The translations under genes were made by a program, and so were the position numbers. From contig CANHSA010000004.1 in NCBI GenBank assembly GCA_947463345.1, positions 1-32,634 of the forward strand: a stretch of 32,634 nt of DNA. The letters are read 5' to 3'. Each line of letters starts with the position of its first letter. The first letter of the stretch is position 1. This stretch comes from Flavobacteriales bacterium. GTDB taxonomy: Bacteria; Bacteroidota; Bacteroidia; Flavobacteriales_D; Crocinitomicaceae. Positions 16,295 through 27,228 of the stretch are shown here, in pieces. A model generated the notes under the pieces. It searched no databases. It worked only from the letters and a program-made list of their open reading frames with translations, and had not been told where the DNA came from.

Positions 16295-17062
16295 TTATTG
16301 TGCTTTTTTTTGCAGCAGAGAACGTATTTCTTTCATAAATGACGATGCATAAACAAAACTTTCAATCTCGGGATTGGTGGCGTTGATAATGGAGTGGCGG
16401 TCGCCCTCCCACCATTTTTTACCTTGATGGATAAAGAGAATGTGATCGCCGATTTCCATAACGCTGTTCATATCGTGGGTAATGACAACTGTGGTTATTT
16501 TGTATTCTTGCGTGATGTCTCGGATGAGTTTGTCGATGACAATTGAGGTTTTGGGATCGAGGCCAGAATTGGGTTCATCGCAAAATAAGTAACGCGGGTT
16601 CATGGCAATGGCACGGGCAATACCAACCCTTTTCTGCATACCGCCACTACATTCTGAGGGCATGAGTTTGTTTCGGCCCGCTAAATTGACGCGGTCCAGG
16701 CAAAAATCGGCACGGGCTTGAATTTCGGCTTTGGTCATGTTGGTGAACATTTGCAGCGGAAACATAACGTTTTGCTCTACGGTCATGGAGTCAAAAAGTG
16801 CTGCGCCTTGGAAAAGCATGCCAATTTCTTGACGGATGTTACTGCGCTCATAGCGGTCCATTTCGGTAAAATTGCGCTTGTCGAATAAAATTTGACCTGC
16901 GTCCGCTTCATACAAGCCTACAATACATTTTGCCAATACTGATTTTCCTTGACCCGACTGTCCAATGATGAGATTGACCTGCCCTTCTTCAAACACGTGG
17001 TCGATATCAAAAAGTACCTTTTGACCATTGAAGCTTTTGGAAACTTGTTTGACTTCGATCAT
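16295..17062 (-). CDS. mlaF: MlaF-like phospholipid transport ABC ATPase
   Basis: Walker A IIGQSGQGKSVLAKC, signature ECSGGMQKRVGIARA, Walker B YLFCDEPNSGLDP; follows mlaE. Confidence 0.88.
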   Translation of the reverse strand: MIEVKQVSKSFNGQKVLFDIDHVFEEGQVNLIIGQSGQGKSVLAKCIVGLYEADAGQILFDKRNFTEMDRYERSNIRQEIGMLFQGAALFDSMTVEQNVMFPLQMFTNMTKAEIQARADFCLDRVNLAGRNKLMPSECSGGMQKRVGIARAIAMNPRYLFCDEPNSGLDPKTSIVIDKLIRDITQEYKITTVVITHDMNSVMEIGDHILFIHQGKKWWEGDRHSIINATNPEIESFVYASSFMKEIRSLLQKKAQ

Positions 17063-17802
17063 GAGAGCAACATGAGTTGGGTAAGAATAAAATTGGCAAT
17101 GAGGATCGCGACACTACTGCTTACAACCGCTTGCGTAGAAGCTCTACCTACATCGAGTGAGCCTCCTTTGACATAATAGCCGTAAAAAGAGGAAATGCTC
17201 ACAATTAGAAAACCAAAAACAAGTGTTTTGGTAAGTGCATAAGTAATGTGAAACGGATTGAAAAAAGAGCGGATACCTAGAATGTAAATTTCGGTGGTGG
17301 TGAGGTCTGAAACCAACAAGGCCAGCCAACCGCCAAACATGGAGAGCGCCATGGAGAAAACGACTAGTACGGGAAAGAACACCAAAGCAGCGGTAATTTT
17401 GGGCAAAACCAAGAAGTTCAAGGAATTGACTCCCATGATTTCTAAAGCGTCGATTTGTTCGGTAACGCGCATGGTGCCAATTTCGGAGGCGACATTTGAG
17501 CCCACTTTACCCGCGAGAATAAGCGAGATAATGGTAGGGGAAAATTCTAAGATGGTACTTGATTGGGTAATGAAACCAACGGTGTAGTCTGGGAGCAAGG
17601 GGCTCTCCATGCTTGACGCGGTTTGCAATGCGATAACTGCGCCCATGAAAGTAGACATGAGGGCCACAATTGGCAAGGAGTTGATGCCGATTTGGTCGAT
17701 TTCTAGAAAGGTGTGCTTCCAAAAGAAACGCCAGCGATTTGGACGTGTAAAAACGACACTCAGCATGAGTATATATCGACCAAATTGTTGTAGGAGTTTC
17801 AC
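17059..17802 (-). CDS. mlaE: MlaE-like ABC transporter permease
   Basis: MlaE family pattern: GINSLPIVALMSTFMGAVIALQTA, LAGKVGSNVASEIGTMRVTEQIDALEIMGVNSLNFLVLPK. GTG start. Confidence 0.92.
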   Translation of the reverse strand: MKLLQQFGRYILMLSVVFTRPNRWRFFWKHTFLEIDQIGINSLPIVALMSTFMGAVIALQTASSMESPLLPDYTVGFITQSSTILEFSPTIISLILAGKVGSNVASEIGTMRVTEQIDALEIMGVNSLNFLVLPKITAALVFFPVLVVFSMALSMFGGWLALLVSDLTTTEIYILGIRSFFNPFHITYALTKTLVFGFLIVSISSFYGYYVKGGSLDVGRASTQAVVSSSVAILIANFILTQLMLLS

Positions 17803-17827
17803 TACGCTAAGTTAAACATTATTTTTG
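17797..17827 (+). promoter_or_regulatory. Promoter of the SprT-like gene, overlapping the divergent mlaE start
   Basis: TTTC (17797-17800), N19, TATTTTTG (17820-17827), then 5 nt to the ATG at 17833. Confidence 0.6.
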
Positions 17828-17832
17828 TGGTC

Positions 17833-18453
17833 ATGCAGTCCAAGCGCCAACACTTCATAGATACCCTCGAAAAATTTGCTCCGGCAGCTTTTACGCCCTA
17901 TTTAGCTGATTGCATTTTGAGCGCAGGCGTTCAATTTAAAATTGTACCCGGACGCAAAACCAAACTCGGCGATTTTAGAACCCACCCACTGCAAACCAAA
18001 CCAATTATTACCGTCAACGGGGACCTCAACCCCTATAGTTTTTTAATTACCGCCCTTCACGAACTCGCACACTTAGACACCTACCGTCAGTACGGCTGGA
18101 AAGTCGCAGCTCATGGGCTCGAATGGAAAACTGCTTTTCGGCACCGCTTATTGCCACTTTTAGAAAGCAAAGCACTCCCAACAGAGCTACACCACGTTTT
18201 AGAAAAAAGCTTTGTGCGGCTGAAGGCCTCGAGTGGTGGGGATGTACAGCTCAGTAGGGTCTTGCGCACTTTTGATCTCAAAGATGAAATTACGTTAGAA
18301 AGCCTGCCAAGAAATGCGCATTTCTACTTGAACAACAAACACTTTATCAAAGGTGAACTCCGAAGAACTCGTTATCTTTGTACAGAATTTGGTAGCAACC
18401 GTATTTATTTAGTACATGCGCTTGCCGCCATAACACCCCTTACGCATGAATAG
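17833..18453 (+). CDS. SprT-like zinc metallopeptidase domain protein
   Basis: HELAH motif in SFLITALHELAHLDTYRQYGWKVAAHGLEWKTAFR. ATG at 17833 preferred over the GTG at 17827, which lies in the -7 box. Confidence 0.8.
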   Translation: MQSKRQHFIDTLEKFAPAAFTPYLADCILSAGVQFKIVPGRKTKLGDFRTHPLQTKPIITVNGDLNPYSFLITALHELAHLDTYRQYGWKVAAHGLEWKTAFRHRLLPLLESKALPTELHHVLEKSFVRLKASSGGDVQLSRVLRTFDLKDEITLESLPRNAHFYLNNKHFIKGELRRTRYLCTEFGSNRIYLVHALAAITPLTHE

Positions 18454-19516
18454 TAAAAATACATATGGCCTTATTATGGCTGGTGGCGTCGGAAGCCGTT
18501 TCTGGCCACTTTCTACTTCTGAAAATCCAAAACAATTTTTAGATGTACTCGGCATTGGCAAATCTTTGCTGCGCCTCACCTTTGAGCGCTTGCAAAAATT
18601 CATTCCGGCAGAACACATCTATATCCTGACCAACACCTCCTACGAAGCGCTCGTACTCGAACAATTACCAGAACTCACCAGTAGCCAAGTATTGTGCGAG
18701 CCAGAACGCAAAAACACAGCGCCCTGCATCGCATATGCAGCTGCAAAAATTCACGCACTCGACCCCGATGCAACCCTTTTGATCTCTCCTGCAGACCACC
18801 TCATTATCAATGAGTCGCGTTTCGAAGAAATCATTCGAACAGCTTGGCAAACGGCCCAAGATGGCAAACTCGTAACGCTCGGCATAGAACCCACCAGACC
18901 CGACACCGGCTATGGCTATATCGAATTCGAAAAAACCGAACAAACCCAAAAAGGAAGTGCTTGCCCTGTTTTACAATTTCGCGAAAAACCGAACTTAGCC
19001 ACTGCTCAGGCCTTTCTCGATGCAGGTAACTTCTTTTGGAATGCCGGCATCTTTGTATGGAAATCAGCAGTTATCCTCGATGCACTTGCGCAGTATCAGG
19101 CCGACATTCACCAAATATTTAGCGCACAGCCCGAAGTCTATGGCAGTGCTCAAGAAATTGCCTTTTTGAAAGATGCTTTTGCAGCTTGTCCTGACATCTC
19201 CATCGATTTTGCGGTCATGGAAAAAGCACAAAACGTAAGTATGGTGCTCGCCGACTTTGACTGGAGCGACCTCGGTACTTGGGGCAGCCTCACCACTCAC
19301 TTAGATAAAGACACGCAACAAAATTCAATTATCGGTCAAAATGTGTTTGCTTTCGATTCCGAAAATTGCCTGATCAATGTACCGCACAATAAAACCGTAT
19401 TGCTAGATGGCCTTCAAGACTACATCGTGGTCGATACTGCCGACAAGCTCATGGTGTTGCGCTTAAGCAACGAGCAAAAGCTCAAGGAATACCTCAAAGC
19501 AATGGGCGTCAACTAA
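18446..19516 (+). CDS. manC: Mannose-1-phosphate guanylyltransferase
   Basis: GLIMAGGVGSRFWPLSTSENPKQFLDVLG, CEPERKNTAPCIAYAA, LISPADHLI, FREKPNLATAQAFLDAGNFFWNAGIFVW. Confidence 0.92.
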   Translation: MNSKNTYGLIMAGGVGSRFWPLSTSENPKQFLDVLGIGKSLLRLTFERLQKFIPAEHIYILTNTSYEALVLEQLPELTSSQVLCEPERKNTAPCIAYAAAKIHALDPDATLLISPADHLIINESRFEEIIRTAWQTAQDGKLVTLGIEPTRPDTGYGYIEFEKTEQTQKGSACPVLQFREKPNLATAQAFLDAGNFFWNAGIFVWKSAVILDALAQYQADIHQIFSAQPEVYGSAQEIAFLKDAFAACPDISIDFAVMEKAQNVSMVLADFDWSDLGTWGSLTTHLDKDTQQNSIIGQNVFAFDSENCLINVPHNKTVLLDGLQDYIVVDTADKLMVLRLSNEQKLKEYLKAMGVN

Positions 19517-19524
19517 CAGCACCT

Positions 19525-20517
19525 ATGGTTAAAATACGCAATATCGAACTCGGTGATTTTCCACTGCTTTTGGCACCCATGGAAGACGTCAGCGACCCGC
19601 CTTTTCGCGCACTTTGCAAGCAGTACGGCGCAGACCTCATGTACACCGAATTCATTTCCTCTGAAGGCCTGATCCGCGACGCCGCCAAAAGCCGCCAAAA
19701 ACTCGACATCTTTGAATACGAGCGCCCAATTGGTATTCAGATTTTTGGTTCAGAGACCGACAGCATGGTGCAATCTGCACAAATTATAGAGGCCGTTCAA
19801 CCAGACCTCATCGATATCAATTACGGTTGCCCTGTCAAAAAGGTAACTTGTAAAGGGGCCGGCGCAGGCTTGCTTCAAGACATCCCAAAAATGGTGCGCC
19901 TGACCAAAGAAATTGTCAATGCAACTTCCCTTCCGGTAACCGTTAAAACGCGCTTAGGCTGGGACGACGACACCAAAAATGTCGTTGATGCCGCTGAACG
20001 CCTACAGGACATCGGTATTGAAGCCATTTCTATTCATGGACGCACGCGCAAACAAATGTATAAAGGCGAAGCCGATTGGTCGCTTATTGCTGAAGTGAAA
20101 AACAATCCGCGCATGCACATCCCTGTTTTTGGCAACGGCGATATCGACAGCCCAGAAAAAGCACTTACGTACAAAAATAGATACGGCGTAGATGGCGTCA
20201 TGATTGGCCGGGCCTCTATTGGCTATCCCTGGATTTTTAGAGAAATCAAACATTATGTTCAAACGGGCGAAACACTTGCCGGACCGACCCTCGCCGAACG
20301 CGTTTTGGCATGCCGCGAACATTTAATCATGAGCATCAAATGGAAAGGTCCTAAATTAGGAATTGCCGAGATGAAAAGGCACTACACCAACTATTTCAAA
20401 GGAATCTCGCATTTTAAAGATTACCGCACCCGTTTGGTAACGAGCTCAGAACTCGATGAAATCCTCGGCATATTGTCTTACATTGAACAACACCAAGACG
20501 AATTTATTTTCGCTTAA
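19525..20517 (+). CDS. dusB: tRNA-dihydrouridine synthase (DusB type)
   Basis: LAPMEDVSDPPFRALCKQYGADLMYTEF, IDINYGCPVKKVTCKGAGAGLL, VKTRLGWDD, SIHGRTRKQMYKGEADW, VFGNGDIDSPEKA. Confidence 0.93.
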   Translation: MVKIRNIELGDFPLLLAPMEDVSDPPFRALCKQYGADLMYTEFISSEGLIRDAAKSRQKLDIFEYERPIGIQIFGSETDSMVQSAQIIEAVQPDLIDINYGCPVKKVTCKGAGAGLLQDIPKMVRLTKEIVNATSLPVTVKTRLGWDDDTKNVVDAAERLQDIGIEAISIHGRTRKQMYKGEADWSLIAEVKNNPRMHIPVFGNGDIDSPEKALTYKNRYGVDGVMIGRASIGYPWIFREIKHYVQTGETLAGPTLAERVLACREHLIMSIKWKGPKLGIAEMKRHYTNYFKGISHFKDYRTRLVTSSELDEILGILSYIEQHQDEFIFA

Positions 20518-20525
20518 AACTGGCC

Positions 20526-21854
20526 TTAAATCAGTTTATTGCGACGTAGTATGGACCTCACCGGAATTTGCAAGCTACCAAAGATTTCGTAGCGTGTAAT
20601 TTTGTCAATCTTAAAATAGTATTTAGTGCCCTTATACTTCCAAAGCACCTGATTTTGTTGGCTGCGCACAATTGGTGGGGACGCCGCTGCAGAAAAATAC
20701 TGGTAATACGGTCCCGACTTCTGAAAATGCAATAAAGGTGAAAATAGAAAACGGTAACCATCTTCATCTTGACGCAAAAGTCCTTTTTGCATTAATTTTC
20801 CAATAAATTGTGGCGCTGACCTATTAAGGGAGGCCAATACTGCAAAACCAGCTACGGTGTCGTAGCGCATGCGCTCCACTTCTGTTTCATTGAAATCATC
20901 GTCTAGAACAGTCTCGATATAGCGAACTTCTTGAACTTGCCTTCCGCCTTCTTGATACACTAAATCACCGTTCCAGGCAGCTAAAAAGCGCTCAAACGGG
21001 AAACCTATTTTACGGCTAAGCTGAGCTAATTGCACATAAACGGAATCTTGGCGTTGCTTTTTAAATTCACTGACATCCAAATGGACGTCTATCAAACGAT
21101 CGGTCTGCAGATTACTGCTGTAACTTAGGCCGGATTTTTTGAGCGAGAAATAAAGAGGTGTGCGTTTTTTGATGTAACTCTTCAATTTGAATCCTAGAGA
21201 GTCGCTGTCGTGGGCAAACATGGCGGTTTGGATATCAAAGCGCTTGAGTTTGGACCAATTGGCATAAATAACGAGGTGCTCATCCTTGAATTGTTTTTGC
21301 TTCAAAAACTGTTTCCAAACTTTTTGCTGCGAACCGTAGTGGGCCGAAACTACGTGGTTCAAAGTTTTGATGAAGTCAGTCCCTTGATAGATGAGTGCGT
21401 AATCTTTGCCGTAATGCAGGTAAGATTGTTCCTTCTCGATATAATAGAATTTATTGCCTCCAACTACAGAATCTTGGAGTGCGGCATACTTTAACAAGCG
21501 TTCAATACCTAATTGAACCTTGGAAGAATCGGTGAGTCGGATGAGTGCACCCCAATTGCCGTCTTCGTTGGCAAAAAGATAGAGATTGGATTCTAGGTCG
21601 ATGCCGTATTGTTTGCCCTGACCCAATAAAAATTCATAGGTAGTGAAGTCCCGCATGGACATCTTGTTGTATTGGAGCATGGAATTGGTTTCCTTGGCCA
21701 GCTCTAGAATATTCGCTTTTCCAAGAAAATCGGCACTTGGGAGTCGGTCAATGAGGCGAGGTGTTTTGGGCTGCTCAAACAAAAAAGACTTGACGAACAA
21801 AACCAAACCCAGACTGCCTGCAATTAAAACAAGAGTCAAAAACTTACGGTACAT
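20526..21854 (-). CDS. Membrane-anchored hypothetical protein, distantly similar to the adjacent DUF4836-like protein
   Basis: N-terminal TM/signal (FLTLVLIAGSLGLVLFV). Shares with the neighbour the pattern MxMxDxxTYEF...GIDLESNLYLFANEDGNWGALIRLTDSSK. Confidence 0.6.
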   Translation of the reverse strand: MYRKFLTLVLIAGSLGLVLFVKSFLFEQPKTPRLIDRLPSADFLGKANILELAKETNSMLQYNKMSMRDFTTYEFLLGQGKQYGIDLESNLYLFANEDGNWGALIRLTDSSKVQLGIERLLKYAALQDSVVGGNKFYYIEKEQSYLHYGKDYALIYQGTDFIKTLNHVVSAHYGSQQKVWKQFLKQKQFKDEHLVIYANWSKLKRFDIQTAMFAHDSDSLGFKLKSYIKKRTPLYFSLKKSGLSYSSNLQTDRLIDVHLDVSEFKKQRQDSVYVQLAQLSRKIGFPFERFLAAWNGDLVYQEGGRQVQEVRYIETVLDDDFNETEVERMRYDTVAGFAVLASLNRSAPQFIGKLMQKGLLRQDEDGYRFLFSPLLHFQKSGPYYQYFSAAASPPIVRSQQNQVLWKYKGTKYYFKIDKITRYEIFGSLQIPVRSILRRNKLI

Positions 21855-21858
21855 TGTT

Positions 21859-23727
21859 TTAAGGATTCAATGTGTAAATGAGATACAGCGAATTGACGAG
21901 GTCGAGCAGGTGTTTGCCTGTAGATTCTGCACCAGTATAGCTGTAACTCAATTTAAAGGTGGTGTGAGCCTCCGTGGTCTCGGATGAAGTGAGTTCGAGT
22001 CGGCCAGATTTACCTTTGAGCGAAGAGATGATTTCGGCGTTGCGAGGCGTGAGTACTTCGGTAGGAAAACGATCGAGGGTTTCGGTGATGTCTACGGAAC
22101 CATACATAAAACCACTTTTGCTGGCTGTTTTACGTTGTTTTTTACCTAAAGCTTCTGCGCCATAACCAGCAGTGTGGTGTCTGGCGAGGTCTTCGTCGTT
22201 GGTAAAAATGAGCAGTTTTCCGGTGTTCAAAATATAGAGCGGCGCTGCATCTAAAATGGCGTTGTCTATGCGCCAGTAATTTTCAAAGCGTTGTACCCGC
22301 GAACTCAAGCGCCCCATGTGTTTGAGCACCATTTCAGGGATATCTGCTCTTGCGGTCGAAAAGCCTAAAGTAAAAACAGGCATATCTGCATCGGCTTCTG
22401 TTTCTTGTTCTTGATAAGCAAAGGTTTCTTCGTCGTATGTGAAGACGATTTTCTTGGTTTTGATTTTTTTAACACCATTAAAGGTGCCAAACATGCTGCC
22501 TTTGTAAGTATCGAAAAGAGCATCTTTGTCAATGAATTCGTTGAGTAATTCAAGTGTCAGTACATTCATCGCAATTTGTGCGTTTTTCTCATCGCTAAGG
22601 AGCGGCAGCATTACTTTGTAAGCCTGTTCATAGGCCTGTAGTAAGTTGATGTTATAGGTAAAGTAAGCAGGACTAGAAGCTGGAATGTACTTAAGTACGT
22701 TTTTATCAAACTTGGCGTCGTTCATTTGGGAGTAAATGCTTCCGAGCGCGGGGCCGTACAAAGCCTCAACTTCAAAGTCGACTTGGTTGTCGCGCAGGAA
22801 AAGATCGCCCAGAATGACGTTTCCTGCATAGAGTTCTTGAAGGTCTTTGTAGAGCGTTGGTAAAACCGTCTGAAAATACCACAAGCCTTGTGATTTATCT
22901 AAGTTTCGGGCGTTATCGAGGTAAAAAGCGCCTTCGGCATTATGGGTGAGTTGAGCGGCAAAACGCGGGTCGTGGTCGTGGAGATTGATGCCATTCAAAA
23001 AGATTTCATTGATGACGCGCGTGAGCTCTTTTTGCTGAAGAACCACCTGCACGCTATCGCGGAGCTCATAATAATTTTTGATGGCCGGGTTTTCAGTAGC
23101 CTCCGGGAAAACGTTGTTATTGGAGTTGTCTTCAAAGGTTTGTTCGTTGAGAATTTGATCTTCTTGTGGGGTTTCGTCAAAAAACTCGAATGGCATCTCG
23201 TTGCCGCGGGCATACCAAATTGAATCAGTGACCTCATCGATATGATCCATGGTTGGTTCTATGCGAATAAGAATTGCTTTGTTGTCTTTGATCAGGAGGT
23301 TATTGAAAAAAGTGCCGTAAATTTCTAAGCCTGGTATTGGGCTCTGTAAAACTTGAAAATCATCGAAAACTTCGAAAAGCGCAACTTTATCTGATACGCC
23401 AAAAGTAAAACCAGTGAGCTCATGGGTAAACGTTTTGCCATAAAACAGATTGAGTCTTTGATTGAAGTCTAGGCCAGCGTCTTTGAGTGTTTTGCCAGAG
23501 GTGGAACCATCGAACAATTCTTGGTGTACCTCAGACATGAATTCGTAATTGACGAGGTCGTCCATGGAGATTTTTTGCAACAAGCTGATATTGTTGATGC
23601 TGAAAACAGTAACGGCATCTTTAGGTAAGAGCTGTTCAGATTGGATTGCTTTGAGTTGGGCCCAGGAATTGGTGGCAGCTAGCTGAGCCACTACAAACAA
23701 AAAAGCGCACTTGATGGATATATTCAC
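21859..23727 (-). CDS. DUF4836-like exported protein
   Basis: Signal peptide then LLPKDAVTVFSINNISLLQKISMDDLVNYEF...TLKDAGLDFNQRLNLFYGKTFTHELTGFTFGVSDK; later AYFTYNINLLQAYEQ. GTG start. Confidence 0.6.
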   Translation of the reverse strand: MNISIKCAFLFVVAQLAATNSWAQLKAIQSEQLLPKDAVTVFSINNISLLQKISMDDLVNYEFMSEVHQELFDGSTSGKTLKDAGLDFNQRLNLFYGKTFTHELTGFTFGVSDKVALFEVFDDFQVLQSPIPGLEIYGTFFNNLLIKDNKAILIRIEPTMDHIDEVTDSIWYARGNEMPFEFFDETPQEDQILNEQTFEDNSNNNVFPEATENPAIKNYYELRDSVQVVLQQKELTRVINEIFLNGINLHDHDPRFAAQLTHNAEGAFYLDNARNLDKSQGLWYFQTVLPTLYKDLQELYAGNVILGDLFLRDNQVDFEVEALYGPALGSIYSQMNDAKFDKNVLKYIPASSPAYFTYNINLLQAYEQAYKVMLPLLSDEKNAQIAMNVLTLELLNEFIDKDALFDTYKGSMFGTFNGVKKIKTKKIVFTYDEETFAYQEQETEADADMPVFTLGFSTARADIPEMVLKHMGRLSSRVQRFENYWRIDNAILDAAPLYILNTGKLLIFTNDEDLARHHTAGYGAEALGKKQRKTASKSGFMYGSVDITETLDRFPTEVLTPRNAEIISSLKGKSGRLELTSSETTEAHTTFKLSYSYTGAESTGKHLLDLVNSLYLIYTLNP

Positions 23728-23771
23728 GAGGGTAAATTAGATACTGCGAAGTTAAACATAATAAGATAGTA

Positions 23772-24437
23772 TCATCTTGGTGTTAAAACAATTGTGTTGT
23801 CCAGGAGATGTTGATTTGATTTCAAATCAAAGGTATTGGTTCTGACCATTACGGCCATTTGATTTTTACTGAGTGTCCCTAACTTATTTTCGAAGGTTGC
23901 GACAGGTCTTTCAAAACGCGCAATTGAAGTATAAATACCTTCTTTGAGGCTTTCTTCATTTTCTAATTTGTAGTTTTTAATTTGCTGCGTAACATAAGCA
24001 GGAATGGTACGCACTAAAGTATTGCCGTCCCAACTCAGCCAGAATTGCTCAGCAGAAGTATTGTATTTGTCGTTGGAGATTTGAGCTAAACTCAGCTTAA
24101 TACCGTCTTGTAAATTTCTTACACTCGTAAAATCGCAAGAAAATTTAAAAATGTAGTCTGTATAATTTTCTTCGATCAGGACATTTGAAATGCCTACTTG
24201 TGCATCTAGGAGCCTTACAAATTCGTTGATCTTGGCACTGATTTGGGTTTTGCTAGGTACGGGCTTGCCGTCGAGGCTATCTAGGGCTAATATGGAATTG
24301 ACTTTAACCTTGCTTGCACTTAGGTTGATTTTGTAGCGCAAGGTACCTGAGCCATCGTTGTTGAGGGTGAGGTCGTCGGAAATTTCAATGCAAGAAGCAA
24401 CCAAGCCAAAGAGAAAAAAGAGTAGCAAATATTTCAT
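23772..24437 (-). CDS. Hypothetical lipoprotein
   Basis: MKYLLLFFLFGLVASCIEISDDLTLNNDGSGTLRYKINLS; lipobox VASC. Long ORF with its own -7 box. Confidence 0.75.
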   Translation of the reverse strand: MKYLLLFFLFGLVASCIEISDDLTLNNDGSGTLRYKINLSASKVKVNSILALDSLDGKPVPSKTQISAKINEFVRLLDAQVGISNVLIEENYTDYIFKFSCDFTSVRNLQDGIKLSLAQISNDKYNTSAEQFWLSWDGNTLVRTIPAYVTQQIKNYKLENEESLKEGIYTSIARFERPVATFENKLGTLSKNQMAVMVRTNTFDLKSNQHLLDNTIVLTPR

Positions 24438-24463
24438 GTGTTTGCGCTATACAATTGTGATGC

Positions 24464-24471
24464 CAAAGTTA
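24464..24471 (-). promoter_or_regulatory. -7 box for the 23772-24437 lipoprotein gene
   Basis: Minus strand TAACTTTG overlapping the SRAP stop codon. Confidence 0.45.
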
Positions 24472-25179
24472 GTCAAATAAGCCCTTCTGTTCAGGCAAAT
24501 TGTTGCAATATCTTTGGCTTACCATTACCGAATTTGCCTCAGGGCCTAAAATGCGTTTTTTATCAATCTCCCAGGCCTCTAAGTTCAGATTTGATCGGTT
24601 TGAAACATCGGAGGGTAAGGCATGGCCACTTAACCAAGCGGCTTCTTCGTGTGGCGACAAAAGAAGAGGCATGCGTTGTTTGGAATTATGTATTTCAGCC
24701 ATTAATGCATTGGCTGTTGTTGTGAGAATGGTAAACGTTTGCTCAAATGCTCCTGTATTGGGATCTAGCCAGGTGTCGTAAAGGCCCGCTATTGAAAAAA
24801 TAGCTTGGTCTTTTAGTCGAATGAAATAAGGCTTTTTAAGTTTGCCGTTAGTCTGCCATTCGAAAAAACCAGAAGACGGCACCAAGCAGCGATTGGAATG
24901 GACCAAATGCTTAAAGGAAGCCTTTTCATGACAAGTTTCAATGCGGGCATTGAGTGTTTTAGCCGCGAAATCCATCCAATTGGCACCGTTATACCACTTG
25001 GGCAACAAACCCCAGCGCATTTGTTCAAGGTTTGGCGCATTGGTAATGATGTGCCAACTTGGGAATTGAAAGCCCGATGCAAAGTAATATGGAAGTTCGA
25101 TGGGCTTGCCCGGCAGCAGTTTTTGATAGCGCTCAGCTAATTGTAAAGTGGTAGATGTTGACGAATTACTGTAACACAT
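24469..25179 (-). CDS. SOS response-associated peptidase (SRAP/HMCES/YedK family)
   Basis: Catalytic Cys2 (MCYSNSS), MRWGLLPKW, ARIETCHEKASFK, RCLVPSSGFFEW, FTILTTTANALMAEIHNSKQRMPLLL. Confidence 0.94.
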   Translation of the reverse strand: MCYSNSSTSTTLQLAERYQKLLPGKPIELPYYFASGFQFPSWHIITNAPNLEQMRWGLLPKWYNGANWMDFAAKTLNARIETCHEKASFKHLVHSNRCLVPSSGFFEWQTNGKLKKPYFIRLKDQAIFSIAGLYDTWLDPNTGAFEQTFTILTTTANALMAEIHNSKQRMPLLLSPHEEAAWLSGHALPSDVSNRSNLNLEAWEIDKKRILGPEANSVMVSQRYCNNLPEQKGLFD

Positions 25180-25183
25180 AGCT

Positions 25184-25191
25184 CAAATTTA
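25184..25191 (-). promoter_or_regulatory. -7 box of the SRAP gene, 4 nt before the ATG
   Basis: Minus strand TAAATTTG-AGCT-ATG. Confidence 0.55.
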
Positions 25192-25194
25192 CAC

Positions 25195-25220
25195 AAAAAA
25201 GAAAGCCACCCGAAGGTGGC
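25195..25220 (-). terminator. Second intrinsic terminator downstream of groL (TTCG tetraloop)
   Basis: Minus strand AGCCACC-TTCG-GGTGGCT-TTCTTTTTT. Confidence 0.75.
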
Positions 25221-25266
25221 TCTATATAGACATTTCTCGCTATCCGTAAGAACGGGAAGAAAGAAA

Positions 25267-25289
25267 CGAAAAAGAGCCCGAGGGCTCTT
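25267..25289 (-). terminator. First intrinsic terminator downstream of groL
   Basis: Minus strand AAGAGCCC/GGGCTCTT hairpin followed by TTTTCG, just after the groL stop at 25297. Confidence 0.75.
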
Positions 25290-25296
25290 GTATACA

Positions 25297-26946
<1,650 letters not shown>

Positions 26947-26952
26947 TTAAGA

Positions 26953-27228
26953 TTAAAAAATACCGTAAATGTCTGCTTCTCTCATGATGAGAAAAGTACT
27001 CCCATCGATTTTGATTTCTGTTCCAGCATACTGACCGTACAAGATGGAATCGCCAACTTTTACTGACATAGGCTCATCCTTTTTGCCCGATCCAGCCGCT
27101 ACAACAGTACCGCGCAATGGTTTTTCTTTTGCTGTGTCTGGAATAATGATTCCGCTTGCTGTTTTTTGCTCTGCTGGCGCAGGTTCTACCAGAACTCTGT
27201 CTGCCAAAGGTTTGAAATTTACTGACAT
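26953..27228 (-). CDS. groS: Co-chaperonin GroES
   Basis: [48 protein letters not shown]...[15 protein letters not shown]. Start corrected from 27273. Confidence 0.98.
   Translation of the reverse strand: MSVNFKPLADRVLVEPAPAEQKTASGIIIPDTAKEKPLRGTVVAAGSGKKDEPMSVKVGDSILYGQYAGTEIKIDGSTFLIMREADIYGIF

Noticed and set aside
20526-24437. Idea that the hypothetical cluster is a defence or toxin system
   Set aside because: All three products look exported or lipid-anchored, with no nuclease, NTPase or toxin motif seen.
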